64,000 nt of DNA from Pelomonas sp965229315 (GTDB lineage: Bacteria > Pseudomonadota > Gammaproteobacteria > Burkholderiales > Burkholderiaceae_C): NCBI RefSeq assembly GCF_965229315.1, contig NZ_CBDDJA010000002.1, positions 1,488,001-1,552,000 of the forward strand, given 5' to 3'. Below the pieces are notes generated by a model. It saw only the letters and a program-made list of their open reading frames with translations. It did not search any database and was not told where the DNA came from. Shown here in pieces: positions 43,025 to 51,863 of the stretch. Both the position numbers and the translations under genes were made by a program. The stretch's first letter is position 1; the number at the start of each line of letters is the position of its first letter.

Positions 43025-45103
43025 ATGGACATGCCAGCCGCTCGCCCCAACCTCCCTTCGCCGCCGGCCTTTCTCCTCGGGGGCGGTGAAATGGGCGCCC
43101 TGATGCGCAGCCACGACTGGGCCAGCTCGTCCATCGGCCCGCCGCAGACCTGGCCGCAGCCGCTGCGCACGATGGTGCGGCTGATGCTGAACACGGGGCA
43201 CCCGATGTACATCTGGTGGGGACCGGATGGCGCCTGCCTCTATAACGATGCCTACCGCGAGTCCATCGGCCCGGAGCGCCACCCGGGCTCGCTGGGCCGG
43301 CCGGCGCGTGAGGTGTGGGAAGAGATCTGGCCCATCATCGGCCCACAGATCGAGCAGGTGCGCGAAGGCCGCGGCGCGACATGGCACGTGAACCAGTTGG
43401 TGCCGATCACACGCCACGGCCGGCGCGAAGACGTGTACTGGACCTACAGCTACAGCCCCATTGACGACGAGGACGCGCCCAACGGCATCGGTGGCGTGCT
43501 GGTGGTGTGCACCGAGACGACCGCGCAGGTGCTGGCGAACCAGCGCATGACCGCGGAGCGCGACCAGCTGGGGCAGCTCTTCGAGCAGGCGCCGACCTTC
43601 ATGACGCTGCTCAGTGGCCCCCAGCACCGGTTCGAGATCGCCAACCCCAGCTACCTGAAGCTGGTGAACCGCCAGGTGGTCGGCAAGACGCTGGCCGAAG
43701 CGATGCCGGACGCCGTGGCGCAGGGTTACGGCGCGCTGCTGGACCGCGTGTACGAGACGGGCGAGGCCTACATCGCCCGCGGCGCGAAGTTCATTTCGCA
43801 GGCACGCCCGGGCTTGCCCATGACGGAGCGCTACGTGGACTTCGTGTACCAGCCGATCAAAGGTGCCGATGGCCACGTGACAGGCATCTTCGTGGAGGGC
43901 GCCGATGTGACGGACCGCGAGGTGGCCGATGCCGCGCTGCGGGCGAACGAGGCGAGGTACCGCGAGCTGTCGCATGCGCTGGCCGCGTCCAACCGCGCCA
44001 AGGACGAGTTCCTGGCCACGCTGGCGCACGAGCTGCGCAACCCGCTGGCGGCCATCCGCAACGCGCTGGCGCTGCAGCGCCACGGCAGGCACGATGAGCG
44101 CATCCTGGCATCCAGCCGCGACATCATCGATCGCCAGGTCGTGCAGATGGTGCGGCTCATTGACGACCTGCTGGACCTGTCCCGGCTGACGCGCGGCATC
44201 GTCGAACTCAAGCGCATGCCGCTGTCGTTGATCGGCGTCGTGCAGCAGTCGCTGGAGACGAGCCGGCCGGTGGTGGAACAGGCGGGTCAGCGGCTGACCG
44301 CGCATCTGCCCGATCACGACTGCATCGTCGATGCCGATGAAACGCGGCTCATCCAGGTGCTGTCCAACCTGATCAGCAATGCGGCCAAGTTCACGCCGCG
44401 CGGCGGCCATGTTGCGGTGACTCTGCGGTGCGAGGGCGCGATGGCCGCGCTGTCGGTGCGCGACGACGGCATCGGCATCCCGGGGGACATGCTGGACCGC
44501 GTGTTCGACATGTTCACCCAGGTGCAGCGCTCGCATGCGCACGTGGGCGGCGGACTGGGCATCGGCCTCACGCTGGTGCGGCAGTTGGTGGAGCGGCACG
44601 GCGGCAGCGTCGAGGCCCGCAGCGAGGGCGTGGGGCAGGGCAGCGAGTTCGTCGTGCGGTTGCCGCTGGCCGAGCTGGCGCTGCCGTCACCGGCCGTGGC
44701 ACAGGCGGGGCCTGCCGCGCTCGCGGCCTCGGGCCTGCGCGTGCTGGTGGCCGACGACAACGCGGACGCCGCCGCCAGCCTGGGGTTGCTGCTCGAGCTC
44801 AGCCACCACCAGGTTCGCACGGCGATGAACGGCGCCGAGGCATGGGTGATCGCGCAGGCGTTCGAGCCGCAGGTGATGCTGGTGGACATCGCCATGCCGG
44901 GCCTCGACGGCCACGCGCTGTGCCGCCAGGTGCGTGAGGCGGCGTGGGGGCGTGGCGTGCTGATGATCGCGACCAGCGGATGGGGCCGGGCCGAGGACCG
45001 GCGCCTGTCCGCCGAGGCGGGCTTTGACCATCACCTCGTGAAGCCGGTGGCGTACGAGGCGGTGGATGCGCTGCTGGCGGCGTGGGACCGCGGCGGTCAT
45101 TGA
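43025..45103 (+). CDS. Hybrid sensor histidine kinase / response regulator
   Basis: A 692-residue protein with no clear membrane segment. Two PAS-like sensing regions (residues ~30-165 and ~180-300) are followed by HisKA with phospho-accepting His335 (FLATLAHELRNPL), a HATPase domain (SNLISNAAKF, DDGIGIP, GGGLGIGLTLV), and a C-terminal receiver from ~575 (VLVADDNADAAASL, phospho-Asp in LVDIAMPG). No separate response regulator or output gene lies nearby, so the receiver is probably a phosphorelay step. The signal is unknown. Confidence 0.93.
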   Translation: MDMPAARPNLPSPPAFLLGGGEMGALMRSHDWASSSIGPPQTWPQPLRTMVRLMLNTGHPMYIWWGPDGACLYNDAYRESIGPERHPGSLGRPAREVWEEIWPIIGPQIEQVREGRGATWHVNQLVPITRHGRREDVYWTYSYSPIDDEDAPNGIGGVLVVCTETTAQVLANQRMTAERDQLGQLFEQAPTFMTLLSGPQHRFEIANPSYLKLVNRQVVGKTLAEAMPDAVAQGYGALLDRVYETGEAYIARGAKFISQARPGLPMTERYVDFVYQPIKGADGHVTGIFVEGADVTDREVADAALRANEARYRELSHALAASNRAKDEFLATLAHELRNPLAAIRNALALQRHGRHDERILASSRDIIDRQVVQMVRLIDDLLDLSRLTRGIVELKRMPLSLIGVVQQSLETSRPVVEQAGQRLTAHLPDHDCIVDADETRLIQVLSNLISNAAKFTPRGGHVAVTLRCEGAMAALSVRDDGIGIPGDMLDRVFDMFTQVQRSHAHVGGGLGIGLTLVRQLVERHGGSVEARSEGVGQGSEFVVRLPLAELALPSPAVAQAGPAALAASGLRVLVADDNADAAASLGLLLELSHHQVRTAMNGAEAWVIAQAFEPQVMLVDIAMPGLDGHALCRQVREAAWGRGVLMIATSGWGRAEDRRLSAEAGFDHHLVKPVAYEAVDALLAAWDRGGH

Positions 45104-45169
45104 GGCGCGGTCGGTCCAGGCCAGGCGTCGGGCTGCGCATTGACGCCGGATCAGGCCACGCGGCGACGG

Positions 45170-46072
45170 TCACCCCGCGGGCCGGGCCGCCAGGAAGCTG
45201 TGCCTGAGCACGCCCGCCGAGCCGCTTTTCCACGTCGCGAACACGGCCGAATCGGCGATTCGCTCGGCCAGAGGCCTGAACATCGCGCCCTGGACGCCCG
45301 CGCGCTCGAACGCCGCCGGCACGATGGACACGCCCAGCCCCTGCGCCACCAGCGACACGACCGACAGCCAGTGCCGGCCCTCGTGCTGCAGCCGCGGGTA
45401 GAAGCCGTGTTCTCGGCAGATCTCGACGATGCGGGCGTGGTAGTCCGGCGAGCCCTTGCGGGAGAAGAGGATGAAGGGTTGGTCGCTCAGGCTCGCGAGC
45501 GGGATGGCTTGCAACGCCGCGAGCGGATGGCTGGCCGGCAGGCAGGCGACGAAGGGTTCGCTGTAGAGCGGCACCGACACCAGGGCCGGCGGCAGGCGGT
45601 CGGTGTGGATGAGGCCGAGGTCCAGTTCCTCGCCGATCAGTGCGTCGATCTGGTCCTGCGAGTTCAGCTCCACGACGACCACCTCGACCTTGGGGTGGCC
45701 GGCCTGGAAGGCCTGCAGCCAGCCCGAGAGCCCGTTGAACAGCGTGGAGCCGACGAAACCCAGCCTGAGGCGTCCCACCTCGCCGGCCTGCACCTCGCGG
45801 GCCAGCGCGCAGGCGTCCTCGGCGCGGTCCAGCAGGCCCTGGGCGCTGGCGCGAAACGCGGCACCCGCGGGCGTGAGGCGCACGCCCTTGCTGTCGCGGT
45901 CGAACAGCCGGGCGCCGACGCTGGCCTCCAACTGCTGGATGGCCACCGACAGAGGGGGCTGCGACATGGCCAGGCGCTGTGCGGCCCGGCCGTAGTGCAG
46001 TTCCTCGGCCAGCGCGAGGAAGTAGCGCAGGTGGCGGAACTCCATCGCTGCACGGGTGGTTTCGATAGGCAT
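45170..46072 (-). CDS. LysR-family transcriptional regulator (gcdH-linked)
   Basis: A LysR protein of about 300 residues. The N-terminal winged helix runs MEFRHLRYFLALAEELHYGR to ARLFDRDSKGVRLTPAG, and a periplasmic-binding-like effector domain follows. The start at 46072 (MPIETTRAAM) or nine codons on at 46045 (MEFRHL) is uncertain, since neither has a good ribosome site. It is divergent from gcdH with a 114-base gap; in related genera a LysR at this place activates gcdH in response to glutarate-related compounds. Confidence 0.9.
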   Translation of the reverse strand: MPIETTRAAMEFRHLRYFLALAEELHYGRAAQRLAMSQPPLSVAIQQLEASVGARLFDRDSKGVRLTPAGAAFRASAQGLLDRAEDACALAREVQAGEVGRLRLGFVGSTLFNGLSGWLQAFQAGHPKVEVVVVELNSQDQIDALIGEELDLGLIHTDRLPPALVSVPLYSEPFVACLPASHPLAALQAIPLASLSDQPFILFSRKGSPDYHARIVEICREHGFYPRLQHEGRHWLSVVSLVAQGLGVSIVPAAFERAGVQGAMFRPLAERIADSAVFATWKSGSAGVLRHSFLAARPAG

Positions 46073-46186
46073 GGCGAATCGTCGAAGTCGTTTCTTGAAT
46101 TGGACACGAATCGGCAGGCGGTGCAACACTCGTGGTCATCCGCGCCCGTCGCTTCCTGCCGGGCGCTTGCGCATTCAGGAGACACC

Positions 46187-47365
46187 ATGGCCCACAAGGC
46201 GAGCTTTCACTGGGATGACCCGCTGCTGCTCAACGAGCAGCTCGGCGACGACGAGCGCATGGTGCGCGACGCGGCGGCGGCCTACTGCAACGACCGGCTG
46301 CGCCCGCGCGTGCTGGAGGCGTTCCGCCACGAGCAGACCGACGCGACGATCTTCCGCGAGATGGGCGAGCTGGGGCTGCTGGGGCCGACCATCCCGGCCG
46401 AGTACGGCGGCGCCGGCCTGAACTACGTCAGCTACGGGCTGATTGCCCGCGAGGTGGAGCGCGTGGACTCCGGCTACCGCTCGATGATGAGCGTGCAGTC
46501 GTCGCTCGTCATGGTGCCGATCTTCGAGTTCGGCAACGAGGCGACGAAGCAGAAGTACCTGCCCAAGCTGGCCAGCGGCGAGTGGATCGGCTGCTTCGGC
46601 CTGACCGAACCCAACCACGGCTCCGACCCGGGTTCCATGATCACCCGCGCCCGCAAGGTGGCGGGCGGCTACGAGCTGACGGGCAGCAAGATGTGGATCA
46701 CCAACAGCCCCATCGCCGACGTGTTCGTCGTCTGGGCCAAGGACGACGACGGCGCCATCCGCGGCTTCGTGCTGGAGAAGGGCGCCGTCGGCCTGGGCGC
46801 GCCGGCCATCCACGGCAAGGTGGGACTGCGCGCGTCCATCACCGGCGAGATCGTCATGGACAAGGTGTTCTGCCCGGAGGAGAACGCCTTCCCCGACGTG
46901 CGTGGCCTGAAGGGTCCGTTCACCTGCTTGAATTCAGCCCGCTACGGCATCGCCTGGGGCGCTTTGGGCGCGGCCGAAGACTGTTGGCACACGGCCCGCC
47001 AGTATGTGCTGGACCGCCAGCAGTTCGGCAAGCCGCTGGCGGCCAACCAGCTCGTGCAAAAGAAGCTGGCCGACATGCAGACCGAGATCACGCTGGGCCT
47101 GCAGGGCTGCCTGCGCCTGGGCCGCATGAAGGACGAGGGCACGGCGGCCGTCGAGATCACGTCCATCATGAAGCGCAACTCCTGCGGCAAGAGCCTGGAC
47201 ATCGCCCGCACGGCGCGCGACATGCTGGGCGGCAACGGCATCTCGGACGAGTTCGGCATCGCCCGCCACCTCGTCAACCTGGAAGTGGTGAACACCTACG
47301 AGGGCACGCACGACATCCATGCGCTGATCCTGGGCCGGGCGCAGACGGGCATCGCGGCGTTCTGA
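46187..47365 (+). CDS. gcdH: Glutaryl-CoA dehydrogenase
   Basis: An acyl-CoA dehydrogenase that oxidises and decarboxylates glutaryl-CoA to crotonyl-CoA in lysine, tryptophan and glutarate catabolism. It has WITNSPIADVFVVWAKDDDG as FAD/substrate region, and the catalytic base Glu372 in NTYEGTHDIHALILGRAQTG. The 392 residues are typical. AGGAGA precedes the ATG by six bases. It passes electrons to ETF. Divergent LysR regulator. Confidence 0.97.
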   Translation: MAHKASFHWDDPLLLNEQLGDDERMVRDAAAAYCNDRLRPRVLEAFRHEQTDATIFREMGELGLLGPTIPAEYGGAGLNYVSYGLIAREVERVDSGYRSMMSVQSSLVMVPIFEFGNEATKQKYLPKLASGEWIGCFGLTEPNHGSDPGSMITRARKVAGGYELTGSKMWITNSPIADVFVVWAKDDDGAIRGFVLEKGAVGLGAPAIHGKVGLRASITGEIVMDKVFCPEENAFPDVRGLKGPFTCLNSARYGIAWGALGAAEDCWHTARQYVLDRQQFGKPLAANQLVQKKLADMQTEITLGLQGCLRLGRMKDEGTAAVEITSIMKRNSCGKSLDIARTARDMLGGNGISDEFGIARHLVNLEVVNTYEGTHDIHALILGRAQTGIAAF

Positions 47366-47433
47366 CGACCCGGTGACTTGTGGCAAGGCCGGGGCGGCCC
47401 GGCATGCTGGCGGTCTCGCCACAGGAGACCGTC

Positions 47434-47892
47434 ATGACCACGCGCCGCCACGCCTTGCTTGCCGCCGCCAGCCTGCCCGCTGCGGCGCATGCGTCTGCCG
47501 AGAGCTGGCCGGCGGAGGATGACATCAACCGCCGAGTCTCTGAGGTCACGGCCATCGAGATGGCGTTCGCGGCGCGCATGAAGCATCGCGACGCGACGGG
47601 GTTCAAGCGCTTTCTCGCGCGCGACGCGATTTTCATCAACGGCAAGACGCTGCTGCGCGGGCCGGACGCGGTGATGGCCGCGTGGCAGAAGTTCTTCGAC
47701 GGCCCGAAAGCGCCGTTCGCGTGGGCGCCGGACCTCGTCGTCGTGCTGCCCAGCGGCGACCTCGCGCAGAGCAGCGGGCCGGTGACCGACGCCGACGGCA
47801 AGCTCGTCGCGCGCTTCCAGTCCGTGTGGCGGCGCAAGCCGGCCGGCGGCTGGGAGATCGTGTTCGACCAGGGCTCGGACGTGTGCCGCTGA
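47434..47892 (+). CDS. Exported NTF2-like / DUF4440-type protein
   Basis: A 152-residue protein with a signal peptide that has paired arginines (MTTRRHALLAAASLPAAA), possibly Tat-dependent. The rest is an NTF2/SnoaL-like fold: AARMKHRDATGFKRFLA, then FINGKTLLRGPDAVMAAW and a final WEIVFDQGSD. The start has AGGAGA eight bases upstream. Such proteins act as small lyases or bind small molecules; the function here is unknown. Confidence 0.83.
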   Translation: MTTRRHALLAAASLPAAAHASAESWPAEDDINRRVSEVTAIEMAFAARMKHRDATGFKRFLARDAIFINGKTLLRGPDAVMAAWQKFFDGPKAPFAWAPDLVVVLPSGDLAQSSGPVTDADGKLVARFQSVWRRKPAGGWEIVFDQGSDVCR

Positions 47893-47904
47893 GCGGCCGA
47901 GGCC

Positions 47905-48255
47905 TCAGCCCAGGCCCAGCAGCGGCGGCACGGCCGCCTCCAGCAGCTCGACCAGCGCCGGGTCCATGAAGCGGTAGTCGTCCGGGATGTCGAGCACATG
48001 CAGTGGCTTGCCCGCCAGCGCCCCGGCATGGTCCTGCAGCAGACGCGCCTTGTGCCGGTTTTCCATCGCGATGACGACATCGGCCCAGGCCAGGTCGGCC
48101 TCGCCCACGCGGCGCCTTGCGCTGGCACTGGTGCCGGCCGAACGCACGGCAAGCGCCGGGTGGCGGCGGAACACCTGCTCGGCCGTCGGGCTGCGCCACT
48201 GGTTGCGGCTGCAGACGAACAGCACGCGCAGCTTCTCGCCCGCCCGCCGCGTCAC
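47905..48255 (-). CDS. Low-molecular-weight protein tyrosine phosphatase family protein
   Basis: A 116-residue phosphatase of the compact COG4551-type group. The active loop is VCSRNQWRSPTAE, a C-x5-R motif; the general-acid Asp is in LDIPDDYRFMDP. The usual LMW-PTP loop glycine is changed, as in that group. The start is GTG overlapping the stop of the glucokinase-HexR gene (GTGA), so it is translated with it. Targets are unknown. Confidence 0.85.
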   Translation of the reverse strand: MTRRAGEKLRVLFVCSRNQWRSPTAEQVFRRHPALAVRSAGTSASARRRVGEADLAWADVVIAMENRHKARLLQDHAGALAGKPLHVLDIPDDYRFMDPALVELLEAAVPPLLGLG

Positions 48256-50165
48256 CGGCTGTGCGAGGTCAGCCGCGACAGCGGCGAGGCCAGGCTGATG
48301 CCGGGCGCCGCCGTGCGGGCGCCGCGTGCGGGCTTGGCGTCTTCGTCGTCCACGGCGGCGACCACGCTCAGCGCGGCGACGCTCTCGGGGTTGCGCCGCA
48401 TGGCGATGCCCACGGCCAGGATGTCGATGACCAGCAGCGCCAGGATGCGGCTGACCATGGGCAGGTGGGTGGCCACGTCCTCGATGTGGTCGACGATCAG
48501 CGCGGCGTCGGCCTTCTTGGCCAGCGGGCTCTGGCTGGCGGTGATGGCGATGACCTTGGCGCCGCGCTCCTGGGCCTTTTCCACCACCTGCAGCAGCTCG
48601 GGCAGCCGGCCGCCGCTGCTGATGACGACCGCGACGTCGCCCGCGCGCAGCACGTCGGCCGCCAGCAGCTGCAGGCGCGGGTCGGTGTAGGCGCCGCACG
48701 GCATGCCGAAGCGCAGAAACTTGAACTGCGCGTCCAGCGCGACGACGCTGTAGTGGCCCAGCGCGAAGAACTCCACCCGGCCGGCGGCGATCAGCATCTC
48801 GACGGCGCGGGCGATGGTGTCGCGGTTCAGGTGGCTGCGCACCTGCAGGATGGCGCTGGCCGTGTTGCCCAGCACCTTCGCACCCAGCTCCAGCATGGAG
48901 TCGTTCGTCGTCACCTGCGTGTGCGTGATGGGCACCGTGCCGGTCAGGCCCGACGCCAGGCGCAGCTTGAAGTCCGACAGGCCCTCGCAGCCCAGCGACC
49001 GGCAGAAGCGGATGACCGTGGGCTGGCTGACGCCGGCCGCGCGCGCGATCTCGACGATGGGGTCGTTCAGCACCGAGCGCGGCTGCGCCAGCACCAGGTC
49101 GGCCACGCGCAGCTCGGCGGGCGACAGCTCGCTGCGCGCACGGCGGATCTGGCCCAGGATGGCCGAGCCGGGCGAGGCCTGCAGGTTGCGCAGCTGGTTC
49201 TCGAGGATGGACGAGGCGCCCTTGAAGGTGGCGTGCTCGGCCGTGATGACGAAGGTGGGGATGGCCGAGACGTAGTCGCTGAAGCGCCCCTTGTCCTCGA
49301 AGCGCGCGCGAAAAGGGCTGCGGTCGAAGTACTCGCCCAGGCGCGGCACGATGCCGCCGCCGATGTAGATGCCGCCCAGCGACCCCAGCGTCACGGCCAG
49401 GTTGGCGGCGGTGGTGCCCAGCAGGCCGCAGAAGACGTCCAGCGTCTCCAGGCAAAGCGGGTCGCCATCGTCCAGCGCACGCTGGGTGATGGCGGGCGCC
49501 AGCAGCGGCGTGACCTGCATGCCGTGGCGGTCGGCGAGCGCGCGGTAGATCAGCTCCAGCCCGGGGCCCGACACCAGGCGCTCGTAGGAGACGTGGTCCA
49601 GGCTCTTCCAGGCGTAGCGCAGCAGGTCCAGCTCGCGTTCGTCGCGCGGGCCGAAGTTGGTGTGGCCGCCCTCGGTGCCCAGCGCGATCCAGCCTTCGCC
49701 GGCCGGGATCAGCCCCGACACGCCCAGGCCCGTGCCGGCGCCCAGCAGGCCGATGACGCTGGGCCGGCGCGCCTGGCCGCCGCCGACCTGGCGCACGTCG
49801 GCCTCGGCCAGGCGGGGCAGGGCCATCGCCAGCGCGGTGAAGTCATTGACGACGACCAGCGTATCCAGCCCCAGGCGCTGGCGCATTTCGTCGATGGAGA
49901 ACTGCCAGTGGTAGTTGGTCATGCGCACCTGGTCGCCCTCGACCGGGTTGGCGATGGCGATGGCCGCGTGGGCGATCTGCTGCGCGCCACCGTCCTGCCA
50001 GGTCAGCCCCTGCAGGTAGGCCTGCACGGCGGCGTGGAAGTCGGCATGGTCGGCGCAGCGCAGCGAGGCCATCTGCGTGAACTCGCCGGGGCCGGTCTCC
50101 AGCGCGAAGCGGGCGTAGGTACCGCCGATGTCGGCAAGCAGGCGGGGGCTGTCGAAGCGGGGCAT
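48252..50165 (-). CDS. glk: Bifunctional glucokinase / HexR-type RpiR regulator
   Basis: A 637-residue fusion. Residues 1-~330 are an ATP-dependent glucokinase (ADIGGTYARFAL, GAGTGLGVSGL, EGGHTNFGPRDE, IYIGGGIVPRLGEYF). Residues ~345-637 are an RpiR/HexR repressor: helix-turn-helix (ARAAGVSQPTVIRFCRSLGC) and SIS sugar-phosphate domain (VVISSGGRLPELLQV). Such fusions are known in betaproteobacteria. HexR relatives sense KDPG or glucose-6-phosphate. The ATG at 50165 is preferred to a TTG two codons upstream. Boxes in the intergenic gap suggest autoregulation. Confidence 0.95.
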   Translation of the reverse strand: MPRFDSPRLLADIGGTYARFALETGPGEFTQMASLRCADHADFHAAVQAYLQGLTWQDGGAQQIAHAAIAIANPVEGDQVRMTNYHWQFSIDEMRQRLGLDTLVVVNDFTALAMALPRLAEADVRQVGGGQARRPSVIGLLGAGTGLGVSGLIPAGEGWIALGTEGGHTNFGPRDERELDLLRYAWKSLDHVSYERLVSGPGLELIYRALADRHGMQVTPLLAPAITQRALDDGDPLCLETLDVFCGLLGTTAANLAVTLGSLGGIYIGGGIVPRLGEYFDRSPFRARFEDKGRFSDYVSAIPTFVITAEHATFKGASSILENQLRNLQASPGSAILGQIRRARSELSPAELRVADLVLAQPRSVLNDPIVEIARAAGVSQPTVIRFCRSLGCEGLSDFKLRLASGLTGTVPITHTQVTTNDSMLELGAKVLGNTASAILQVRSHLNRDTIARAVEMLIAAGRVEFFALGHYSVVALDAQFKFLRFGMPCGAYTDPRLQLLAADVLRAGDVAVVISSGGRLPELLQVVEKAQERGAKVIAITASQSPLAKKADAALIVDHIEDVATHLPMVSRILALLVIDILAVGIAMRRNPESVAALSVVAAVDDEDAKPARGARTAAPGISLASPLSRLTSHSR

Positions 50166-50248
50166 GGGCAATGAACCAGGCGGCAGGATGGACGAGGATT
50201 ATCGGCAGGCACGGAGCCACAGAACGCCAGTGGGACGAGCCGGCCGGG

Positions 50249-50263
50249 TGTAGCTTCACTACA
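50249..50263. promoter_or_regulatory. HexR-like operator box 1
   Basis: TGTAG-CTTCA-CTACA, the core of a larger perfect 8-bp inverted repeat (GGGTGTAG / CTACACCC, 50246-50266). It sits 84 bases before the Glk-HexR start in the 311-base gap between the two divergent glucokinase genes. It resembles the known HexR consensus. Confidence 0.75.
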
Positions 50264-50362
50264 CCCCTGCGATCACCGGTTTTCTGCAGAGAAAATGGCG
50301 GCGTTGGCGCGGCTGGCTGGCCGGCAGCTGACGGTCCGGGTGAGCGTCTATTGTCGGGGGGG

Positions 50363-50377
50363 TGTAGTTTTGCTACC
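50363..50377. promoter_or_regulatory. HexR-like operator box 2
   Basis: TGTAG-TTTTG-CTACC, one base from a perfect match to box 1. It is 100 bases before the second glucokinase start. The rest of this 311-base gap holds no other gene that I can see. Confidence 0.68.
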
Positions 50378-50476
50378 GTCCGCCGCGACCGAAATTTCAC
50401 CTGCCCAGCCCGTGCCTGTCTTTGCCTGCCTTCTGTCCTTTTGCGTGCTCCTGCCCACCGTTGCGGGAGTGGGGGC

Positions 50477-51469
50477 ATGAGCGCCGCCTATCCCTGGCTG
50501 GTGGCCGACATCGGCGGCACCAATGCCCGTTTCGGCACGGTGGCCGGCCCCGGCGCGCCGGTGGCGGATGTGCGCGTGCTGCCGGTGGCCGGGCATGCCG
50601 GCCCGGCGGCTGCGGTGAAGGCCTACCTGACCGGTCAGGACCCGGCGCATCCGGCGCCGAAGAGCGCAGCCTTCGCGCTGGCCACGGCGCTGGATGGCGA
50701 CCAGATCGAACTGACCAACGGCGCATGGAACTTCTCGCGTGCCCGCACGCAGGCCGAACTGGGCCTGCAGACGCTGCTGTGCCTGAATGACTTCGAGGCG
50801 CTGGCCTTGTCGCTGCCGCGCTTGAGCGGCGCGCAACTGCGCCCCTGGGCCGCGGCGCCCGACCTCGGCGGCCCCGTGCCGACAGGGACCGTGCTGGCCG
50901 TCATCGGCCCGGGCACGGGGCTGGGCGTGGCCGGTGTCGTGCGTGCGGGCGACCGCTGGCTGGCGCTGCCGGGCGAGGGCGGGCACATGACGCTGGCGCC
51001 GGCCGACGACTTCGAGAGCGCCGTGCTGGGCGAGGCGCGCCAGGCCTTCCCGCATGTATCGGCCGAGCGTTTCCTGTCGGGCATCGGCCTGCCGGTGATG
51101 TGCCGCGCCGTCGCAGCCGTCATGGGGCAGGGCGAAGACGTGTCGGCCCTGTCGACCGAGCAGATCGTGGCGCGCGGCCTCGGCGGCGAATCGCCGGCCT
51201 GCGTGCGCACGCTGGACCTGTTCTGCGCGCTGCTGGGCGGCTTTGCCGGCAACGTGGCGCTGACCCTGGGTGCGCGTGGTGGCGTGTTCATCGGCGGCGG
51301 CATCGTGCCGCGGCTGGGGGAGCGCTTCTTCCAGTCGGCGTTCCGCCGCCGCTTCGAGGCCAAGGGGCGCTTCCAGTCCTATCTGGCCGGCATCCCCACG
51401 GCCCTCATCACCGACACGCTGGCCGCCCTGGCCGGCGCGGCCCAGGCGCTGGACCAGGCCGACGCCTGA
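50477..51469 (+). CDS. Glucokinase (second copy)
   Basis: A stand-alone 330-residue ROK-unrelated bacterial glucokinase (COG0837). Motifs match the first copy: ADIGGTNARFGT, GPGTGLGVAGVV, GEGGHMTLAPAD, FIGGGIVPRLGERFF. It is clearly paralogous to the N-terminal half of the fusion, with a shared run GGGIVPRLGE. It is divergent from the fusion gene, with HexR-like boxes between. Together they supply glucose-6-phosphate from starch breakdown. Confidence 0.95.
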   Translation: MSAAYPWLVADIGGTNARFGTVAGPGAPVADVRVLPVAGHAGPAAAVKAYLTGQDPAHPAPKSAAFALATALDGDQIELTNGAWNFSRARTQAELGLQTLLCLNDFEALALSLPRLSGAQLRPWAAAPDLGGPVPTGTVLAVIGPGTGLGVAGVVRAGDRWLALPGEGGHMTLAPADDFESAVLGEARQAFPHVSAERFLSGIGLPVMCRAVAAVMGQGEDVSALSTEQIVARGLGGESPACVRTLDLFCALLGGFAGNVALTLGARGGVFIGGGIVPRLGERFFQSAFRRRFEAKGRFQSYLAGIPTALITDTLAALAGAAQALDQADA

Positions 51470-51863
51470 CGCGCGGCGGGCTGCGGCCCGCGCCATGCCC
51501 GCTGAACCTTGCTCAGCCCCGCCTCCCGGCGGAGGGCGCAGCCTTGCCCATCGCGCATTCGGTCATCGGATCGGGAAGCCGGCGCATTGATGTGTAGTTG
51601 AGCTACAAATTGGCGGTGTTTTGTAGTGTCGATAGCGACGCTCCGGCGCCTTGATGTCGGTTAAATACTGGCAAACCCTTGGTATTGGCCTGAAACCAGG
51701 TCGCTTTGCTGCAACGTCTAGGGTTTACGCAGGGATGCTGATAAATCTAGTTTTGATACAAACACCTCTGAGACGTTGGGTTCTAGCCCCTGAGACGAGC
51801 GCCAACAACGCTGGCGACCGGCTTGAGGGCAGGCCGTTTTCCAATGAGACAGAGGAGACAAAC
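51470..51863. other. Leader region of the starch TonB-receptor gene
   Basis: A 394-base gap with no convincing gene. It holds HexR-like box 3 at 51594-51608, a further TGTAG half-site at 51623-51627, and an A/T-rich stretch (51650-51775) that contains the quasi-palindrome GTTTTGATACAAAC at 51750-51763. The promoter for the receptor gene should lie here. The low GC relative to neighbours suits a regulated promoter. Confidence 0.6.
51594..51608. promoter_or_regulatory. HexR-like operator box 3
   Basis: TGTAG-TTGAG-CTACA, a perfect inverted repeat identical in half-sites and spacing to box 1. It lies 256 bases before the start of the TonB-dependent receptor, suggesting that the receptor and downstream amylase genes are under the same regulator. 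Confidence 0.72.

Noticed and set aside
50249..51608. Repeated TGTAG boxes considered as a CRISPR-like or mobile repeat
   Set aside because: The units are only 15 bases, unevenly spaced and placed at promoters, which fits operators and not an array.
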